From positions 372,001-436,000 of the forward strand of contig NZ_JADWYK010000002.1 of NCBI RefSeq assembly GCF_015773195.1: 64,000 nt of DNA, given 5' to 3'. This document shows, one piece after another, positions 44,931-54,792 of this stretch. Origin of the DNA: Hymenobacter guriensis (GTDB lineage: Bacteria; Bacteroidota; Bacteroidia; Cytophagales; Hymenobacteraceae). Positions within the stretch are counted from its first letter, which is position 1. Each line of letters starts with the position of its first letter. The notes beneath the pieces were generated by a model. The model did not search any database. It saw only the letters and a program-made list of their open reading frames with translations, and had not been told where the DNA came from. The translations under genes were made by a program, and so were the position numbers.

Positions 44931-45221
44931 TTACTTGGCGCGTTCTACGATTTCTACCAGTCTCCAGCGTTTGTTCTTGCTCAGCGGACGGGTCGACATG
45001 ATACGCACGGTATCACCTTCGCCGCATTCGTTATTTTCGTCGTGGGCCATAAACTTGGTCGACTTGGTAACGAACTTACCGTAGATCGGGTGCTTCATTT
45101 TGCTTTCCACAATCACCGTAATGGACTTGTCCATTTTGGAGGAGGAAACGCGCCCGATGATTTCTTTGCGCAGGTTCCGCTCTTCGGCGGCAGGGGCCTG
45201 CTGTGCTTCGTTGCTTGCCAT
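44931..45221 (-). CDS. rpsQ: 30S ribosomal protein S17
   Basis: 96 residues; after a short Ala/Gln/Glu N-terminus the S17 core reads [20 protein letters not shown] ... [20 protein letters not shown]. An early-binding protein of the 30S body. 2 bp after rpmC. Confidence 0.97.
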   Translation of the reverse strand: MASNEAQQAPAAEERNLRKEIIGRVSSSKMDKSITVIVESKMKHPIYGKFVTKSTKFMAHDENNECGEGDTVRIMSTRPLSKNKRWRLVEIVERAK

Positions 45222-45223
45222 CG

Positions 45224-45436
45224 TTAGTTAGCAGTGTTAGTTGCCTGCTCGTTCTCGCGACGCTTGAGCTCGGTCAGCAGACGGGCGACATTCTTGCGGC
45301 TTTGATTCAGGCGGAGCGGGTTCTCCAAGGGCGAAATAGCGTGCGCGAAACGCAGGCTCTGGCCAGTGGCTTGCTCGGTCTTGATCTGGTTTTTGAGGTC
45401 CTCTAGGGAGAGGGCGCGGATATCGGCGTTCTTCAT
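45224..45436 (-). CDS. rpmC: 50S ribosomal protein L29
   Basis: 70 residues; [20 protein letters not shown] ... [20 protein letters not shown], the two-helix L29. It lies at the polypeptide exit and helps dock SRP and trigger factor. 3 bp after rplP. Confidence 0.96.
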   Translation of the reverse strand: MKNADIRALSLEDLKNQIKTEQATGQSLRFAHAISPLENPLRLNQSRKNVARLLTELKRRENEQATNTAN

Positions 45437-45439
45437 GGT

Positions 45440-45862
45440 TTATGCTTCTTGATAGTCGCGACGAACGATGAATTGCGTACGAACCGGCAGTTTCTGCGCG
45501 GCCAGACGCAGCGACTCTTGCGCTACTTCCAGGGTTACCCCATCCGACTCGAACATGATGGTACCGGGCTTCACTACGGCCACCCAATACTCGGGCGAAC
45601 CTTTACCCTTACCCATCCGCACTTCAGCCGGCTTCTTGGTAATTGGCTTGTCGGGGAAAATTCGGATCCACACCTGGCCTTCACGCTTCATAGCGCGGGT
45701 CATGGCGATACGGGCCGCTTCGATCTGTCGTGCCGTAATCCAAGCCGTTTCGAGCGACTTGATAGCAAACGAACCGAAGTCAATGGAGCTGCCGCGGTAG
45801 GCTAGGCCATGCACGCGACCCTTTTGCATCTTGCGATACTTGGTCCTTTTCGGCTGTAACAT
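45440..45862 (-). CDS. rplP: 50S ribosomal protein L16
   Basis: 140 residues; [40 protein letters not shown] and [20 protein letters not shown] are L16 signatures. It positions the A-site tRNA. 40 bp after rpsC. Confidence 0.98.
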   Translation of the reverse strand: MLQPKRTKYRKMQKGRVHGLAYRGSSIDFGSFAIKSLETAWITARQIEAARIAMTRAMKREGQVWIRIFPDKPITKKPAEVRMGKGKGSPEYWVAVVKPGTIMFESDGVTLEVAQESLRLAAQKLPVRTQFIVRRDYQEA

Positions 45863-45902
45863 GAGTTATTCTTGAATTGAGAGTCGAGAGAAAGGAAAAG
45901 GA

Positions 45903-46772
45903 CTAGCGACGGGGGCCGCCACCCTGACCACCACGGTTCTGGCCACCGGGGCCACCACCGCTGCGACGCTGCGCGCCGCCGGCACCCTGACCACCGCCAC
46001 GGTTGTCACCACCCCGGTCGTTCCGGTCGCGGCGCGGGCCACGGTCACCACCACGGTCGCCACGCTCACCGCGTGGGCCACGGTCGTTGCCGCCCCGGGT
46101 ATCGTTGCCTTGGTTGGCAGGAACCTGGTTAGGCGACAGGTCGGGCTTGCCGAATACCTCACCGCGCATGATCCACACCTTGATGCCGATCTTGCCATAC
46201 ACGGTCTGAGCTTCCGACAGGGCGTAGTCGATATCGGCGCGCAACGTGTGCAGCGGCGTACGACCTTCCTTGTACTGCTCCGAGCGGGCAATTTCAGCGC
46301 CACCCAAACGACCACCACACTGGATTTTGATGCCTTCGGCACCAACGCGGATAGCAGCCTGGATAGACATCTTCATGGCACGACGGAACGAGATACGCGC
46401 CTGCAGCTGCTGGGCAATGCTCTCCCCTACCAGCTTAGCGTCGAGTTCCGGACGCTTAATTTCGAAGATGTTGATTTGAACGTCTTTGCCGGTAATCTGC
46501 TTCAGCTCGTCCTTGATCTTATCCACCTCAGCGCCACCTTTACCAATTACCACGCCCGGACGGGCCGTGTTGATGGTGATGGTGATACGCTTCAGGGTAC
46601 GCTCAATCACGATGCGGCTAATGCCACCTTTCGGGATACGAGCCATGATATACTTGCGGATTTTTTCGTCCTCCACCAGTTTGTCGGCAAAATCCTTGCC
46701 GCCGTACCAGTTCGAGTCCCATCCTTTGATGACGCCCAGACGGAAGCCAACCGGATTTACTTTCTGTCCCAT
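45903..46772 (-). CDS. rpsC: 30S ribosomal protein S3 with long RGG-rich C-terminal tail
   Basis: The S3 core ([22 protein letters not shown] motif [16 protein letters not shown]-terminal [16 protein letters not shown]) ends near residue 212. It is followed by a 70-residue low-complexity tail (220-289) of [15 protein letters not shown] and RGGGQGAGG type, bringing the protein to 289 residues against the usual 210-235. S3 forms the mRNA entry with S4 and S5, so the tail should project next to incoming mRNA. The tail word GGNDRGG also occurs in the S5 tail. Reading frame is open and in the same codon style as the core. Confidence 0.96.
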   Translation of the reverse strand: MGQKVNPVGFRLGVIKGWDSNWYGGKDFADKLVEDEKIRKYIMARIPKGGISRIVIERTLKRITITINTARPGVVIGKGGAEVDKIKDELKQITGKDVQINIFEIKRPELDAKLVGESIAQQLQARISFRRAMKMSIQAAIRVGAEGIKIQCGGRLGGAEIARSEQYKEGRTPLHTLRADIDYALSEAQTVYGKIGIKVWIMRGEVFGKPDLSPNQVPANQGNDTRGGNDRGPRGERGDRGGDRGPRRDRNDRGGDNRGGGQGAGGAQRRSGGGPGGQNRGGQGGGPRR

Positions 46773-46777
46773 AGTGC

Positions 46778-47257
46778 TTATGCGGTGGCTTCTGCCGTGG
46801 TTTCAGTGGATTTCTTGGCCGAGCTGCGACGAGTCGTTTTCTTCGGAGCGGCGGCGTTATCGGCAGACTTGGTTTCGGCAGCCTGCTGGGCGGCAGCTTT
46901 GCTACCGAGCGGTTCTACTTTCGAATCCAGAATCAGCGTCACGTGGTTGCTGCGCTTGCGGATGCGGTGGCCACGGCCCTGGGGGGCGGGGCGCAGACGC
47001 TTCAGCTGACGGCCTTCATCCACGAAAATCTCTTTGATGTAGAGGTTCGCATCTTCGATACGCTCGTCTTCGTTCTTCTGCTGCCAGTTGGCCAGAGCCG
47101 ACAACAACAGTTTCTCGACGCGGGCGGCACCGGAGTTTGCTTCGAATTTCAGCAAGCCCAGAGCACGGGTCACTTTCTGACCGCGTACCAGGTTGGCCAC
47201 CAGGCGCATCTTGCGCGGCGAGGTGGGCACATTACGGAGTTTAGCTACTGCTTCCAT
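46778..47257 (-). CDS. rplV: 50S ribosomal protein L22
   Basis: The start is set at 47,257 ([20 protein letters not shown]), one bp after the rpsS stop; the longer frame would overlap rpsS. The L22 core ends near residue 115 ([13 protein letters not shown]) and a 40-residue Ala/Lys/Thr-rich tail follows ([20 protein letters not shown]), 159 residues in total. L22 lines the exit tunnel. Confidence 0.96.
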   Translation of the reverse strand: MEAVAKLRNVPTSPRKMRLVANLVRGQKVTRALGLLKFEANSGAARVEKLLLSALANWQQKNEDERIEDANLYIKEIFVDEGRQLKRLRPAPQGRGHRIRKRSNHVTLILDSKVEPLGSKAAAQQAAETKSADNAAAPKKTTRRSSAKKSTETTAEATA

Positions 47258-47258
47258 C

Positions 47259-47537
47259 TTAGCGCTTGCCTTTATCTTTCTTGGCGATGTGACCACGGAA
47301 GTTACGGGTGGGGGCAAACTCACCGAGTTTGTGGCCAACCATGTTTTCCGTTACATACACCGGAATGAACTTATTGCCGTTGTGAACGGCGAAGGTGTGG
47401 CCTACGAAGTCTGGCGAAATCATCGAGCGGCGAGACCAAGTCTTCACCACCGACTTTTTGCCGGAGTCTTCCATTGCCGAAACTTTCTTCTCGAGCCGGA
47501 AGTCAATGTACGGCCCTTTTTTTAGCGAACGTGCCAT
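47259..47537 (-). CDS. rpsS: 30S ribosomal protein S19
   Basis: 92 residues; [40 protein letters not shown] and [21 protein letters not shown]19 sits in the 30S head near S13. 3 bp after rplB and 1 bp before rplV. Confidence 0.98.
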   Translation of the reverse strand: MARSLKKGPYIDFRLEKKVSAMEDSGKKSVVKTWSRRSMISPDFVGHTFAVHNGNKFIPVYVTENMVGHKLGEFAPTRNFRGHIAKKDKGKR

Positions 47538-47540
47538 TGC

Positions 47541-48368
47541 TTACTTCTTGCCTTTACGGTTAACGATGAGCTGCTCAGAGTACTTGTTCTTGTTGCGCGT
47601 CTTCTGCCCCTTAGCGAAGATGCCGTTACGGCTGCGGGGGTGACCACCCGACGAACGACCTTCACCACCACCCATTGGGTGATCTACAGGGTTCATAGCC
47701 ACACCACGTACGCGCGGACGACGGCCCAACCAACGATTACGACCGGCTTTGCCGAGACGTACGTTCATGTGGTCGCCATTCGAAACGGTACCAACCGTAG
47801 CCATGCAGGTAACGAGTACCATGCGCATCTCGCCGGAAGGCAGCTTCAGGGTAGCGTAGCGGTCTTCGCGGGCTACCAGCTGAGCGTACGTACCAGCCGA
47901 GCGGGCCATTGCGGCGCCGTTGCCGGGGTGCAACTCAATGTTGTGAACGATAGTACCCAGGGGAATTTCGCGCAGCGGAAGGGCATTGCCTACTTCCGGG
48001 GCTACACCCGTACCCGATACCACCGTGGCTCCAACTTCGATGCCGGCGGGCGCTACGATGTAGCGCTTCTCGCCATCGGCGTAGTTGAGCAGGGCGATAC
48101 GCGCCGTGCGGTTTGGATCGTATTCAATCGTCTTCACCGTGGCTGGAACACCAGCTTTGTCACGCTTGAAGTCAACTACACGATACTTTTGTTTGTGTCC
48201 ACCACCGATGTAACGGTTGGACATTTTACCCGCTGCATTGCGGCCACCGGATTTTTTCAGGGGTGCCAACAGCGACTTCTCCGGCTCCGACGTCGTAATC
48301 TCGTCGAAGGCCGGGGCGATGCGGAAGCGCTGACCCGGTGATGTTGGTCTTAGTTTTTTGAGTGCCAT
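47541..48368 (-). CDS. rplB: 50S ribosomal protein L2
   Basis: 275 residues; [40 protein letters not shown] and [20 protein letters not shown] with the conserved His near the peptidyl transferase centre. 42 bp after rplW. Confidence 0.98.
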   Translation of the reverse strand: MALKKLRPTSPGQRFRIAPAFDEITTSEPEKSLLAPLKKSGGRNAAGKMSNRYIGGGHKQKYRVVDFKRDKAGVPATVKTIEYDPNRTARIALLNYADGEKRYIVAPAGIEVGATVVSGTGVAPEVGNALPLREIPLGTIVHNIELHPGNGAAMARSAGTYAQLVAREDRYATLKLPSGEMRMVLVTCMATVGTVSNGDHMNVRLGKAGRNRWLGRRPRVRGVAMNPVDHPMGGGEGRSSGGHPRSRNGIFAKGQKTRNKNKYSEQLIVNRKGKK

Positions 48369-48410
48369 TACGCTAGCTTAGAAATGCTCTTTTGCAGGAA
48401 GGCTGGGGCC

Positions 48411-48698
48411 TTAGATGCCGTTGTAGAAGTCGATAACGTCGCCTTCCTTCACGGTTACAATGGCTTTTTTGCCATGGGCTCGGCGGCCGGCTACGGCACC
48501 GGTCTTCGTGAACTTGGACTTGAGCTTACCGTTGGTGCGGATCGTGCTGATGCCCGTTACCGTCACGCCGTACAGCTGCTCGATGTCCTTTTTGATCTGA
48601 ACCTTATTGGCCGTGCGCTCTACTTGGAAAACGTACTGCCCTTTTTCGTTCAGGCCCGTGGCCTTCTCGGTCACGATGGGTTTTTTCAGCGTGCTCAT
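48411..48698 (-). CDS. rplW: 50S ribosomal protein L23
   Basis: 95 residues; MSTLKKPIVTEKATGLNEKG, YVFQVERTANKVQIKKDIEQ. The start ATG overlaps the rplD stop (TAATG). L23 is the docking site for trigger factor and SRP at the tunnel exit. Confidence 0.98.
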   Translation of the reverse strand: MSTLKKPIVTEKATGLNEKGQYVFQVERTANKVQIKKDIEQLYGVTVTGISTIRTNGKLKSKFTKTGAVAGRRAHGKKAIVTVKEGDVIDFYNGI

Positions 48699-49336
48699 TA
48701 TTCAGCGGAGGTGTAGAGTTGTTCCAGAGCCGTGAGACCAGCTTCCGACAGCAGCAGCGTATCGGTGTTCAGCAGATCGTGCGTATTCAGCGCTACGGGG
48801 GTAGCCACTTTCACTTTCTGCACGTTGCGGGCCGACAGCACGACGTTTTTGTCTACTTCGCCGGTTACCAGCAGGGTCTTTTTGCCGTTGTTCAGCTTCA
48901 GACCCGACAGAATGTTGAGGAAGTCTTTGGTTTTGGGGGCGCTCAGGCTGATGTTTTCCACCAGCGCGATTTTGCCGTCCTGTGCCAGCGACGACAGCGC
49001 CGAGAGGCGGGCCAGACGCTTGGTCTTTTTGTTGAGCTTGAAGCCGTAGTCGCGGGGCTCGGGGCCGAACACACGACCACCACCAATGAACACCGGTGAT
49101 TTCATGCTGCCTGCGCGGGCGCCGCCTGTACCTTTCTGCTTTTTCAGCTTCTTGGTCGTGCCGCTTACTTCATTGCGCTCCTTCGACTTGTGCGTACCCT
49201 GGCGCTGGTTGGCTAGGTACTGCTTCACGTCGAGGTACATTACGTGCTCGTTGGGCTGGAGGCCGAAAATAGCGTCCGACAGCGTTACCTTACGGCCGGT
49301 GTCTTCACCCTTGATGTTTAATACTGACAGTTCCAT
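48698..49336 (-). CDS. rplD: 50S ribosomal protein L4
   Basis: 212 residues; MELSVLNIKGEDTGRKVTLS, then the tunnel loop KKQKGTGGARAGSMKSPVFI. In E. coli L4 represses its own S10 operon by binding the leader; here a leader hairpin precedes rplC, the first gene of this transcription block, so a similar control is possible. 9 bp after rplC. Confidence 0.98.
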   Translation of the reverse strand: MELSVLNIKGEDTGRKVTLSDAIFGLQPNEHVMYLDVKQYLANQRQGTHKSKERNEVSGTTKKLKKQKGTGGARAGSMKSPVFIGGGRVFGPEPRDYGFKLNKKTKRLARLSALSSLAQDGKIALVENISLSAPKTKDFLNILSGLKLNNGKKTLLVTGEVDKNVVLSARNVQKVKVATPVALNTHDLLNTDTLLLSEAGLTALEQLYTSAE

Positions 49337-49345
49337 CTCTCGGGG

Positions 49346-49960
49346 TTATTTTTCAAGTACCACGTAAGAGTTCCGGGAACCGGGAACCGAACCGCTTACT
49401 ACGATCAGGTTTTTGTCGGCTACCACGCGCAGCACTTTCAGGTTCTGGATTTTCACCCGGTCGCCGCCCATACGGCCTGCCATGCGCATTCCTTTGAATA
49501 CGCGCGAAGGCCAGGAGCAAGCACCGATAGAACCAGGGTGACGCAGACGGTTATGCTGACCGTGGGTCTGCCCGCCTACACCTGCGAAGTTGTAACGCTT
49601 CACAACGCCCTGGAAACCTTTACCTTTTGAGGTACCTACTACGTCAACGAATTCGCCTTCCTCGAAGAGGGTAGCATTGATTTCGCTGCCAGCAGTGTAC
49701 ACCTCGTCGGTGCGAAACTCAACGAGTTTGTGTTTGGGCGTAGTGCCCGCTTTAGCGAAGTGGCCAGCCAGGGGCTTGTTGGTGTTCTTGGCTTTTTTCT
49801 CGCCGTAGCCGAGTTGGATGGCTGCGTAGCCGTCCGTTTCGATGGTCTTAACCTGCGTCACTACGCACGGACCCGCTTCGATGAGCGTGCAGGGAATATT
49901 TTTCCCGTCCGGAGTGAAGAGGCTTGTCATACCGATTTTTTTACCGATGATGCCAGGCAT
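49346..49960 (-). CDS. rplC: 50S ribosomal protein L3
   Basis: 204 residues from [20 protein letters not shown]; the longer frame to 50,026 crosses the leader hairpin and is rejected. The signature [20 protein letters not shown] and the [19 protein letters not shown] stretch are present. It is the first gene of the S10 block in this genome because rpsJ is separated from it by a terminator and an inserted gene. Confidence 0.97.
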   Translation of the reverse strand: MPGIIGKKIGMTSLFTPDGKNIPCTLIEAGPCVVTQVKTIETDGYAAIQLGYGEKKAKNTNKPLAGHFAKAGTTPKHKLVEFRTDEVYTAGSEINATLFEEGEFVDVVGTSKGKGFQGVVKRYNFAGVGGQTHGQHNRLRHPGSIGACSWPSRVFKGMRMAGRMGGDRVKIQNLKVLRVVADKNLIVVSGSVPGSRNSYVVLEK

Positions 49961-49987
49961 TCGTTTGGGGTTTAGAAAATGACACAG

Positions 49988-50012
49988 CGAAAACGCCCGA
50001 ACGGCGTTTTCG
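49988..50012 (-). promoter_or_regulatory. Leader hairpin in the rplC 5' UTR
   Basis: A perfect 10-bp stem (CGAAAACGCC 49,988-49,997 with GGCGTTTTCG 50,003-50,012, 5-nt loop) lies between the promoter element at 50,024 and the rplC ATG at 49,960, so it must be in the mRNA leader. It could be an attenuator or a binding site for a ribosomal protein. Confidence 0.6.
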
Positions 50013-50023
50013 GAATGGGAGTG

Positions 50024-50031
50024 CAAAGCTA
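50024..50031 (-). promoter_or_regulatory. -7 promoter element of the rplC-led operon
   Basis: Minus strand TAGCTTTG fits TAnnTTTG; a TTG (minus strand of CAA at 50,053-50,055) lies 21 bp further upstream and could be the -33 element. The ATG of rplC follows 64 nt downstream. Confidence 0.6.
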
Positions 50032-50226
50032 GGAAATTGTTGGCGCATTTTCCAACCCCTTTCTAAAATATTTTCAGGGAGTTACGGGTTGGTTTGCGGC
50101 CGGCGTAGTTATTCAGTCTCAGGTGCTTTATCCCAGTAGCTGCCGACGGTTCTGGGTTTGTATCTGCCGATTTTGGCTTTTCGGGTACCTGTCGAGCCCC
50201 GTCATAATACAATCCGGTGGCTCCGG
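50032..50226. other. Gap between ligase-like gene and rplC promoter
   Basis: About 195 bp after the stop codon of the O-antigen-ligase-like gene. Apart from the possible -33 word near 50,054 no feature or strong terminator stem was recognised, so read-through from the ligase gene into rplC cannot be excluded. Confidence 0.4.
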
Positions 50227-51507
50227 CTACCGCGGGCGCCACTGCTGCTCGAGCACTAGGGGTTTTTCCTGCCCATTAAGCGCCAGCAGCAGGAAAAGCA
50301 GAGAAAATGTTAAGCCCACCTGCATTTCCAAGGTGTATTCAACGAGGAAGGAAAGCGTGACAATGATGTACTGCGCGAGTAGCAACGGCGCATAGTGCGG
50401 CCAGATCCGGATACCCGGAAAGTAGAAGCAGACCACAAACAGCAGTACCCCTATACCTCCGTACGCGACCAGGTAAAACAGAAACTGGTTATGCGGCAGA
50501 ATATAGGCGTCCTCCTCAATTGCCGGAAACTGGCGCTGGTACTGGTGCGCTACCGCAGGCCGGATATTGGCCCGCCCTACTCCCAGGAGCGGATGGTCCT
50601 CGATAATCTCCAAGGCCACTTTATAGGAATACACCCGGCCCACGAGCGAGTAGTTGTTGGCCGAGGTGGTTTGCTCCACCCGGCCCATGTCTTCCTGTGT
50701 GTTCAGGAACTTGTTGCGGAACGTCGGAAACGCCACGTAGCTTAGAGTGGGGACAACCAGGATAGCCGCTGCAATAATAGCCGCCACCTGGTAGTTGCGC
50801 CGCCAAAACACCAGCCAGATAATAGCCACTCCAGCCAGGGCATATAGCGTGAGCAAGCCGCTACGTACTGCCAGCATATGCTGATACAGTACCAGAAACA
50901 GCATCGTCAACCACAGCACCCCGTGCCAGCGTACCGGCAGTACCCGACGACTTACCAGCACCACAGCAGCGGCTACCGCATACGTCACCATCAAACTAAA
51001 CCGGATATGATCCGGCGCTGTGGGCATAATCTGTGACTGTAGGTATAATTGATTGATTTGGTTGAAGTGCAGCAGATAATAGCCTGTGCTGCCCAGTGCC
51101 GATACCAGCACCAACCCAATAAAAAGCAGATTCAGTCGCACCAGATACTTCCCCGGCAAACCCGGCAGCCAGAGAAACGCCAGCGGCAGCACCAGGAAGG
51201 GCAGCTGCAACACCACTCCTCGCCAGAACTCGGCACCGTAGCCGGCCTGCGTTTGCAGCCCGGATGCCAGATTCAGCGCGAATACGCCCATCAGACTATA
51301 GTACACCACCGGAAAACGACTGGCTGACAGCCGAGGCTGACTGGCGCGGTAGCACCCGGCTGCTACAAACAACCCGATGATGCCAATGCTGGGCAGTATG
51401 CGCAAAAACTCGAACGTGAACAGGCCAGCCATGATGACACCACAGCTCAGCGCGGCTAGCCGCTGCAGAAGAAGTGGGTCTTGTAGGAAAGCTGGCAGAA
51501 AACGCAT
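50227..51507 (-). CDS. O-antigen ligase / polymerase-like membrane protein (Wzy_C family)
   Basis: The 426-residue protein has about ten to eleven hydrophobic helices and one large periplasmic loop containing VGRVYSYKVALEIIEDHPLL, GVGRANIRPAVAHQY and PHNQFLFYLVAYGGIGVLLF with the conserved His of O-antigen ligases (WaaL) and Wzy-like polymerases. It would join or polymerise polysaccharide at the periplasmic face. Its position is odd: it separates rpsJ (with its own terminator at 51,595-51,632) from rplC (with its own promoter). No other polysaccharide gene is adjacent; glf and a glycosyltransferase are 40 kb away in the window. Codon use is similar to the neighbours, so the insertion is not recent. 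Confidence 0.85.
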   Translation of the reverse strand: MRFLPAFLQDPLLLQRLAALSCGVIMAGLFTFEFLRILPSIGIIGLFVAAGCYRASQPRLSASRFPVVYYSLMGVFALNLASGLQTQAGYGAEFWRGVVLQLPFLVLPLAFLWLPGLPGKYLVRLNLLFIGLVLVSALGSTGYYLLHFNQINQLYLQSQIMPTAPDHIRFSLMVTYAVAAAVVLVSRRVLPVRWHGVLWLTMLFLVLYQHMLAVRSGLLTLYALAGVAIIWLVFWRRNYQVAAIIAAAILVVPTLSYVAFPTFRNKFLNTQEDMGRVEQTTSANNYSLVGRVYSYKVALEIIEDHPLLGVGRANIRPAVAHQYQRQFPAIEEDAYILPHNQFLFYLVAYGGIGVLLFVVCFYFPGIRIWPHYAPLLLAQYIIVTLSFLVEYTLEMQVGLTFSLLFLLLALNGQEKPLVLEQQWRPR

Positions 51508-51594
51508 AGATGTCGGTAAGAGCCGTACTCCTGGCCAGGCGTTGCATCAGGCCTGACAAGCAGAAAACGAACTGCTAAGTTGGCGGATAAAAAG

Positions 51595-51632
51595 AAAACA
51601 CCCCGCAGATGTATCCATCTACGGGGTGTTTT
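51595..51632 (-). terminator. Strong intrinsic terminator after rpsJ
   Basis: AAAACACCCCG (51,595-51,605) pairs with CGGGGTGTTTT (51,622-51,632), with an inner AGATG/CATCT stem. On the minus strand it ends in TTTTCTTTTT. It closes the rpsL-rpsG-fusA-rpsJ block. Confidence 0.92.
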
Positions 51633-51658
51633 CTTAGTTAATGGACGAAGTCAGGTCC

Positions 51659-51964
51659 TCAGACTTTGATTTCAACGTCAACGCCGCTGGGCAGTTCCAG
51701 CTTCATCAGTGCATCTACCGTCTTCGACGAGGTCGAGTAGATATCTACCAGACGCTTGTAGGTGCAGAGCTGGAATTGCTCCCGGCTCTTCTTGTTCACG
51801 TGGGGCGAACGGAGCACGGTGAACTTCTCTTTGATGGTCGGCAATGGAATCGGACCGCTTACGATAGCGCCCGTAGCCTTTACCGCCTTCACAATCTTCT
51901 CCGACGATTTGTCCACCAGGTTGTGGTCGTAGGATTTGAGTTTGATGCGAATTTTCTGGTTCAT
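51659..51964 (-). CDS. rpsJ: 30S ribosomal protein S10
   Basis: 101 residues; [40 protein letters not shown] and [21 protein letters not shown]10 is in the 30S head and also partners NusB in antitermination. 21 bp after fusA, followed by a terminator rather than by rplC. Confidence 0.98.
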   Translation of the reverse strand: MNQKIRIKLKSYDHNLVDKSSEKIVKAVKATGAIVSGPIPLPTIKEKFTVLRSPHVNKKSREQFQLCTYKRLVDIYSTSSKTVDALMKLELPSGVDVEIKV

Positions 51965-51985
51965 GTCTGTTGAATGAAAGCGGTA

Positions 51986-54130
51986 TTAGCGAATGGCGTT
52001 ACCCTTTTGCTTGGCGATGATGGCCTCAGCAAGGTTGGAAGGCACCTGGTCGTAGTGCGAGAAGGTCAGCGAAGCTGAAGCACGACCCGAAGAAATCGTG
52101 CGCAGGGTGGTTACGTAGCCGAAGAGCTCCGACAGCGGAACGTCAGCCTTGATAACGTTGGCACCACCTTTCGTGTCCATCCCTTTCATGATACCCCGAC
52201 GACGGTTCAGGTCACCCGTTACCGAGCCGGTGTATTCGTCCGGCGAAACCACTTCTACCGCCATGATGGGCTCAAGCAGTTTCGGGCCGGCCAGCTTGCC
52301 GGCTTCCCGGAAACCACCGCGAGCTGCGAGTTCGAACGACAGAGCATCCGAGTCAACGTCGTGGTAGGAACCGTAGAACAGACGTACGCGCATGCCTTCG
52401 ATGGGGAAGCCTGCCAGCGGACCGTTCTTCATGGCTTCTTCGAAACCTTTCTGAACCGGCGCAATGAATTCGCGGGGGATAACACCACCCGTGATGTCGT
52501 TTACGAACTCCAGACCGGGTTTCTCCGGATCCGTCAGTTTCGGACCGAGTTCGAACACGATGTCACCGAACTTACCACGACCACCCGTCTGCTTCTTGTA
52601 GGTTTCGCGGTGTTCTACCGACTTCGTCAGGATTTCCTTGTAGGCAACCTGAGGAGCACCCTGGTTGATTTCCACCTTGAACTCCCGACGCATCCGGTCG
52701 ATGATGATTTCAAGGTGAAGCTCACCCATACCTTTCAACACGGTCTGGCCGGTTTCGGGGTCGGTTTGCACCACCAGCGTGGGGTCTTCTTCCACGAGTT
52801 TGGCAATAGCCATACCCATCTTATCTACGTCAGCCTGAGTCTTAGGCTCAATGGCGTAGCCGATTACGGGCTCAGGGAAGCTCATAGACTCCAGTACCAC
52901 GCGCGACTTCTCATCGGTTAGCGTGTCGCCGGTTTTGATGTCTTTGAAACCCACGCCAGCAGCAATGTCACCAGCCTGGATTTTGTCGATGGGGTTCTGC
53001 TTGTTGGAGTGCATCTGCATCAGGCGCGAGATACGCTCCTTCTTGTTCGTGCGGTTGTTGTGCACGTACGAGCCAGCATCCAGCACCCCGCTGTAGCAGC
53101 GGAAGAAACACAGACGACCAACGAAGGGGTCGGTAGCAATTTTGAACGCCAAGGCCGTGAAAGGCTCCGAGTTGTCGGGGTGACGCTCGATTGACTCACC
53201 GGTATCGGGGTTGGTACCGATAATGGGAGGCATATCCAGCGGCGAAGGCAGGTAAGCCATTACGCCATCCAGCATCGACTGCACACCTTTGTTTTTGAAG
53301 GCCGAGCCGCACATTACGGGCGAGAACTTCATGTCGATAACCGCCTGGCGGATAACGACCATCATTTCCTCGCGGGTGATGGAGTCCGGATCGTCGAAGA
53401 ATTTCTCCAGCAGCGCGTCGTCGTACTCGGCAACGCTTTCTACCAGCTTCTGACGCCATTCAGCAACAGTTTCCACCAGATCCTCGGGAACCGGGATTTC
53501 GTGGTACGATTTGCCCTGGGTAGCATCATCCCATACAATTGCCTTACCAGTCAGCAGGTCGACAACACCTTTGAAGGTGTCTTCGGCGCCAATCGGAATT
53601 TGCAGCGGCACGGGGTTAGCGCCCAATTTGTCTTTAATCTCAGCTACGGCCTTGAAGAAGTCGGCACCGGCGCGGTCCATCTTGTTGACGAAGCAGATGC
53701 GGGGCACCTTGTACTTATCAGCCTGACGCCATACGGTTTCCGACTGAGGCTCTACGCCCGATACAGCGCAGAACAAAGCAACAGCACCATCAAGTACGCG
53801 CAGCGAGCGTTCAACTTCTACCGTGAAGTCAACGTGGCCGGGGGTATCGATGAGGTTGATCTTGTACTGCTTGGTATCCGGGGTTGGGTCGCCGTTGGCG
53901 TCGGTTGGGTAGTTCCAGAAGGTAGTAGTAGCAGCCGAGGTGATGGTGATACCACGCTCTTGCTCCTGCTCCATCCAGTCCATCGTGGCAGCACCTTCGT
54001 GCACTTCCCCGATTTTGTGGGTTTTACCGGTGTAGTAGAGAATGCGCTCCGAGGTCGTGGTCTTACCGGCGTCGATGTGCGCCATAATCCCGATGTTCCG
54101 GAGGTATTGCAGGTCTTTATTAACAGCCAT
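51986..54130 (-). CDS. fusA: Elongation factor G
   Basis: EF-G drives translocation with GTP. The 714-residue protein shows G1 [19 protein letters not shown], switch region [21 protein letters not shown]3 DTPGHVDFT and G4 [11 protein letters not shown], then domains II-V ([20 protein letters not shown] in domain IV). Normal length; str-operon position between rpsG and rpsJ. An inverted repeat lies in the gap to rpsG. Confidence 0.98.
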   Translation of the reverse strand: MAVNKDLQYLRNIGIMAHIDAGKTTTSERILYYTGKTHKIGEVHEGAATMDWMEQEQERGITITSAATTTFWNYPTDANGDPTPDTKQYKINLIDTPGHVDFTVEVERSLRVLDGAVALFCAVSGVEPQSETVWRQADKYKVPRICFVNKMDRAGADFFKAVAEIKDKLGANPVPLQIPIGAEDTFKGVVDLLTGKAIVWDDATQGKSYHEIPVPEDLVETVAEWRQKLVESVAEYDDALLEKFFDDPDSITREEMMVVIRQAVIDMKFSPVMCGSAFKNKGVQSMLDGVMAYLPSPLDMPPIIGTNPDTGESIERHPDNSEPFTALAFKIATDPFVGRLCFFRCYSGVLDAGSYVHNNRTNKKERISRLMQMHSNKQNPIDKIQAGDIAAGVGFKDIKTGDTLTDEKSRVVLESMSFPEPVIGYAIEPKTQADVDKMGMAIAKLVEEDPTLVVQTDPETGQTVLKGMGELHLEIIIDRMRREFKVEINQGAPQVAYKEILTKSVEHRETYKKQTGGRGKFGDIVFELGPKLTDPEKPGLEFVNDITGGVIPREFIAPVQKGFEEAMKNGPLAGFPIEGMRVRLFYGSYHDVDSDALSFELAARGGFREAGKLAGPKLLEPIMAVEVVSPDEYTGSVTGDLNRRRGIMKGMDTKGGANVIKADVPLSELFGYVTTLRTISSGRASASLTFSHYDQVPSNLAEAIIAKQKGNAIR

Positions 54131-54137
54131 GATTTTT

Positions 54138-54234
54138 GTTGGGGTCTTAGGGTCTTAGGGTCTTAGGGTCTTGGTTATCGCTCTAAATCATTCTAGAACA
54201 TAAACCAAGACCCCAAGACCCTAAGACCCCAACA
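54138..54234. repeat. Inverted repeat with GGGTCTTA heptad words between rpsG and fusA
   Basis: The left arm (54,138-54,178) holds four units of GGGTCTTA/G in tandem; the right arm (54,200-54,234) holds the complementary AGACCC units, about three to four. The loop is AT-rich. The arms start 7 bp from the fusA start codon and end 6 bp from the rpsG stop codon, so the element fills the gap completely. The word is shared with the element at 38,251. Confidence 0.92.
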
Positions 54235-54239
54235 ACTGA

Positions 54240-54707
54240 TTAGAAGCGGAAGTGCGAGAAGGCCTTGTTGGCTTCGGCCATCCGGTGCGTGTCGTCCTTT
54301 TTCTTCACGGCGGCACCTTCACCCTTGGCGGCGGCAATGATTTCGCCGGCCAGCTTGTCTTTCATGGTTTTCTCACCACGACGACGCGCGTATTGAATCA
54401 GCCACTTCGAGCCAACGGCGATACGACGGTCGGCGCGAACTTCAATCGGCACTTGGAAGGTAGCACCACCTACGCGGCGGCTCTTTACTTCTACGGTCGG
54501 CATCACGTTGTTCAGGGCTTTGCGCCACATTTCCAGGCCGCTTTCCTTCGTGCGCTGCTCAACCAGTTCGCAGGCATCGTAGAAAATTCCGTAGGCCAGG
54601 TTTTTCTTCCCGTCATACATCATATAGTTGACGAAACGGGTAACCAGCGTCTCCTTAAACTTGGGGTCGGGCAGGAGGATGCGCTTTTTCGGTTTTGACT
54701 TTCTCAT
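54240..54707 (-). CDS. rpsG: 30S ribosomal protein S7
   Basis: 155 residues; [61 protein letters not shown]7 nucleates the 30S head and in E. coli represses the str operon. Between rpsL and fusA, with inverted repeats on both sides. Confidence 0.98.
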   Translation of the reverse strand: MRKSKPKKRILLPDPKFKETLVTRFVNYMMYDGKKNLAYGIFYDACELVEQRTKESGLEMWRKALNNVMPTVEVKSRRVGGATFQVPIEVRADRRIAVGSKWLIQYARRRGEKTMKDKLAGEIIAAAKGEGAAVKKKDDTHRMAEANKAFSHFRF

Positions 54708-54719
54708 GGGTTCAGATGG

Positions 54720-54786
54720 GAGTAGGCGGTAGCCGGGAGTGGGATAAGAACCATATGCTATCCAGCACGGGAGGCTACCACACTCG
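54720..54786. repeat. Inverted repeat between rpsL and rpsG
   Basis: Left arm 54,720-54,745 (GAGTAGGCGGTAGCCGGG...) and right arm 54,759-54,786 (CTATCCAGCACGGGAGGCTACC...) pair with several mismatches around a GGTAGCC/GGCTACC core. It fills most of the 85-bp gap. Confidence 0.6.
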
Positions 54787-54792
54787 TATCAA

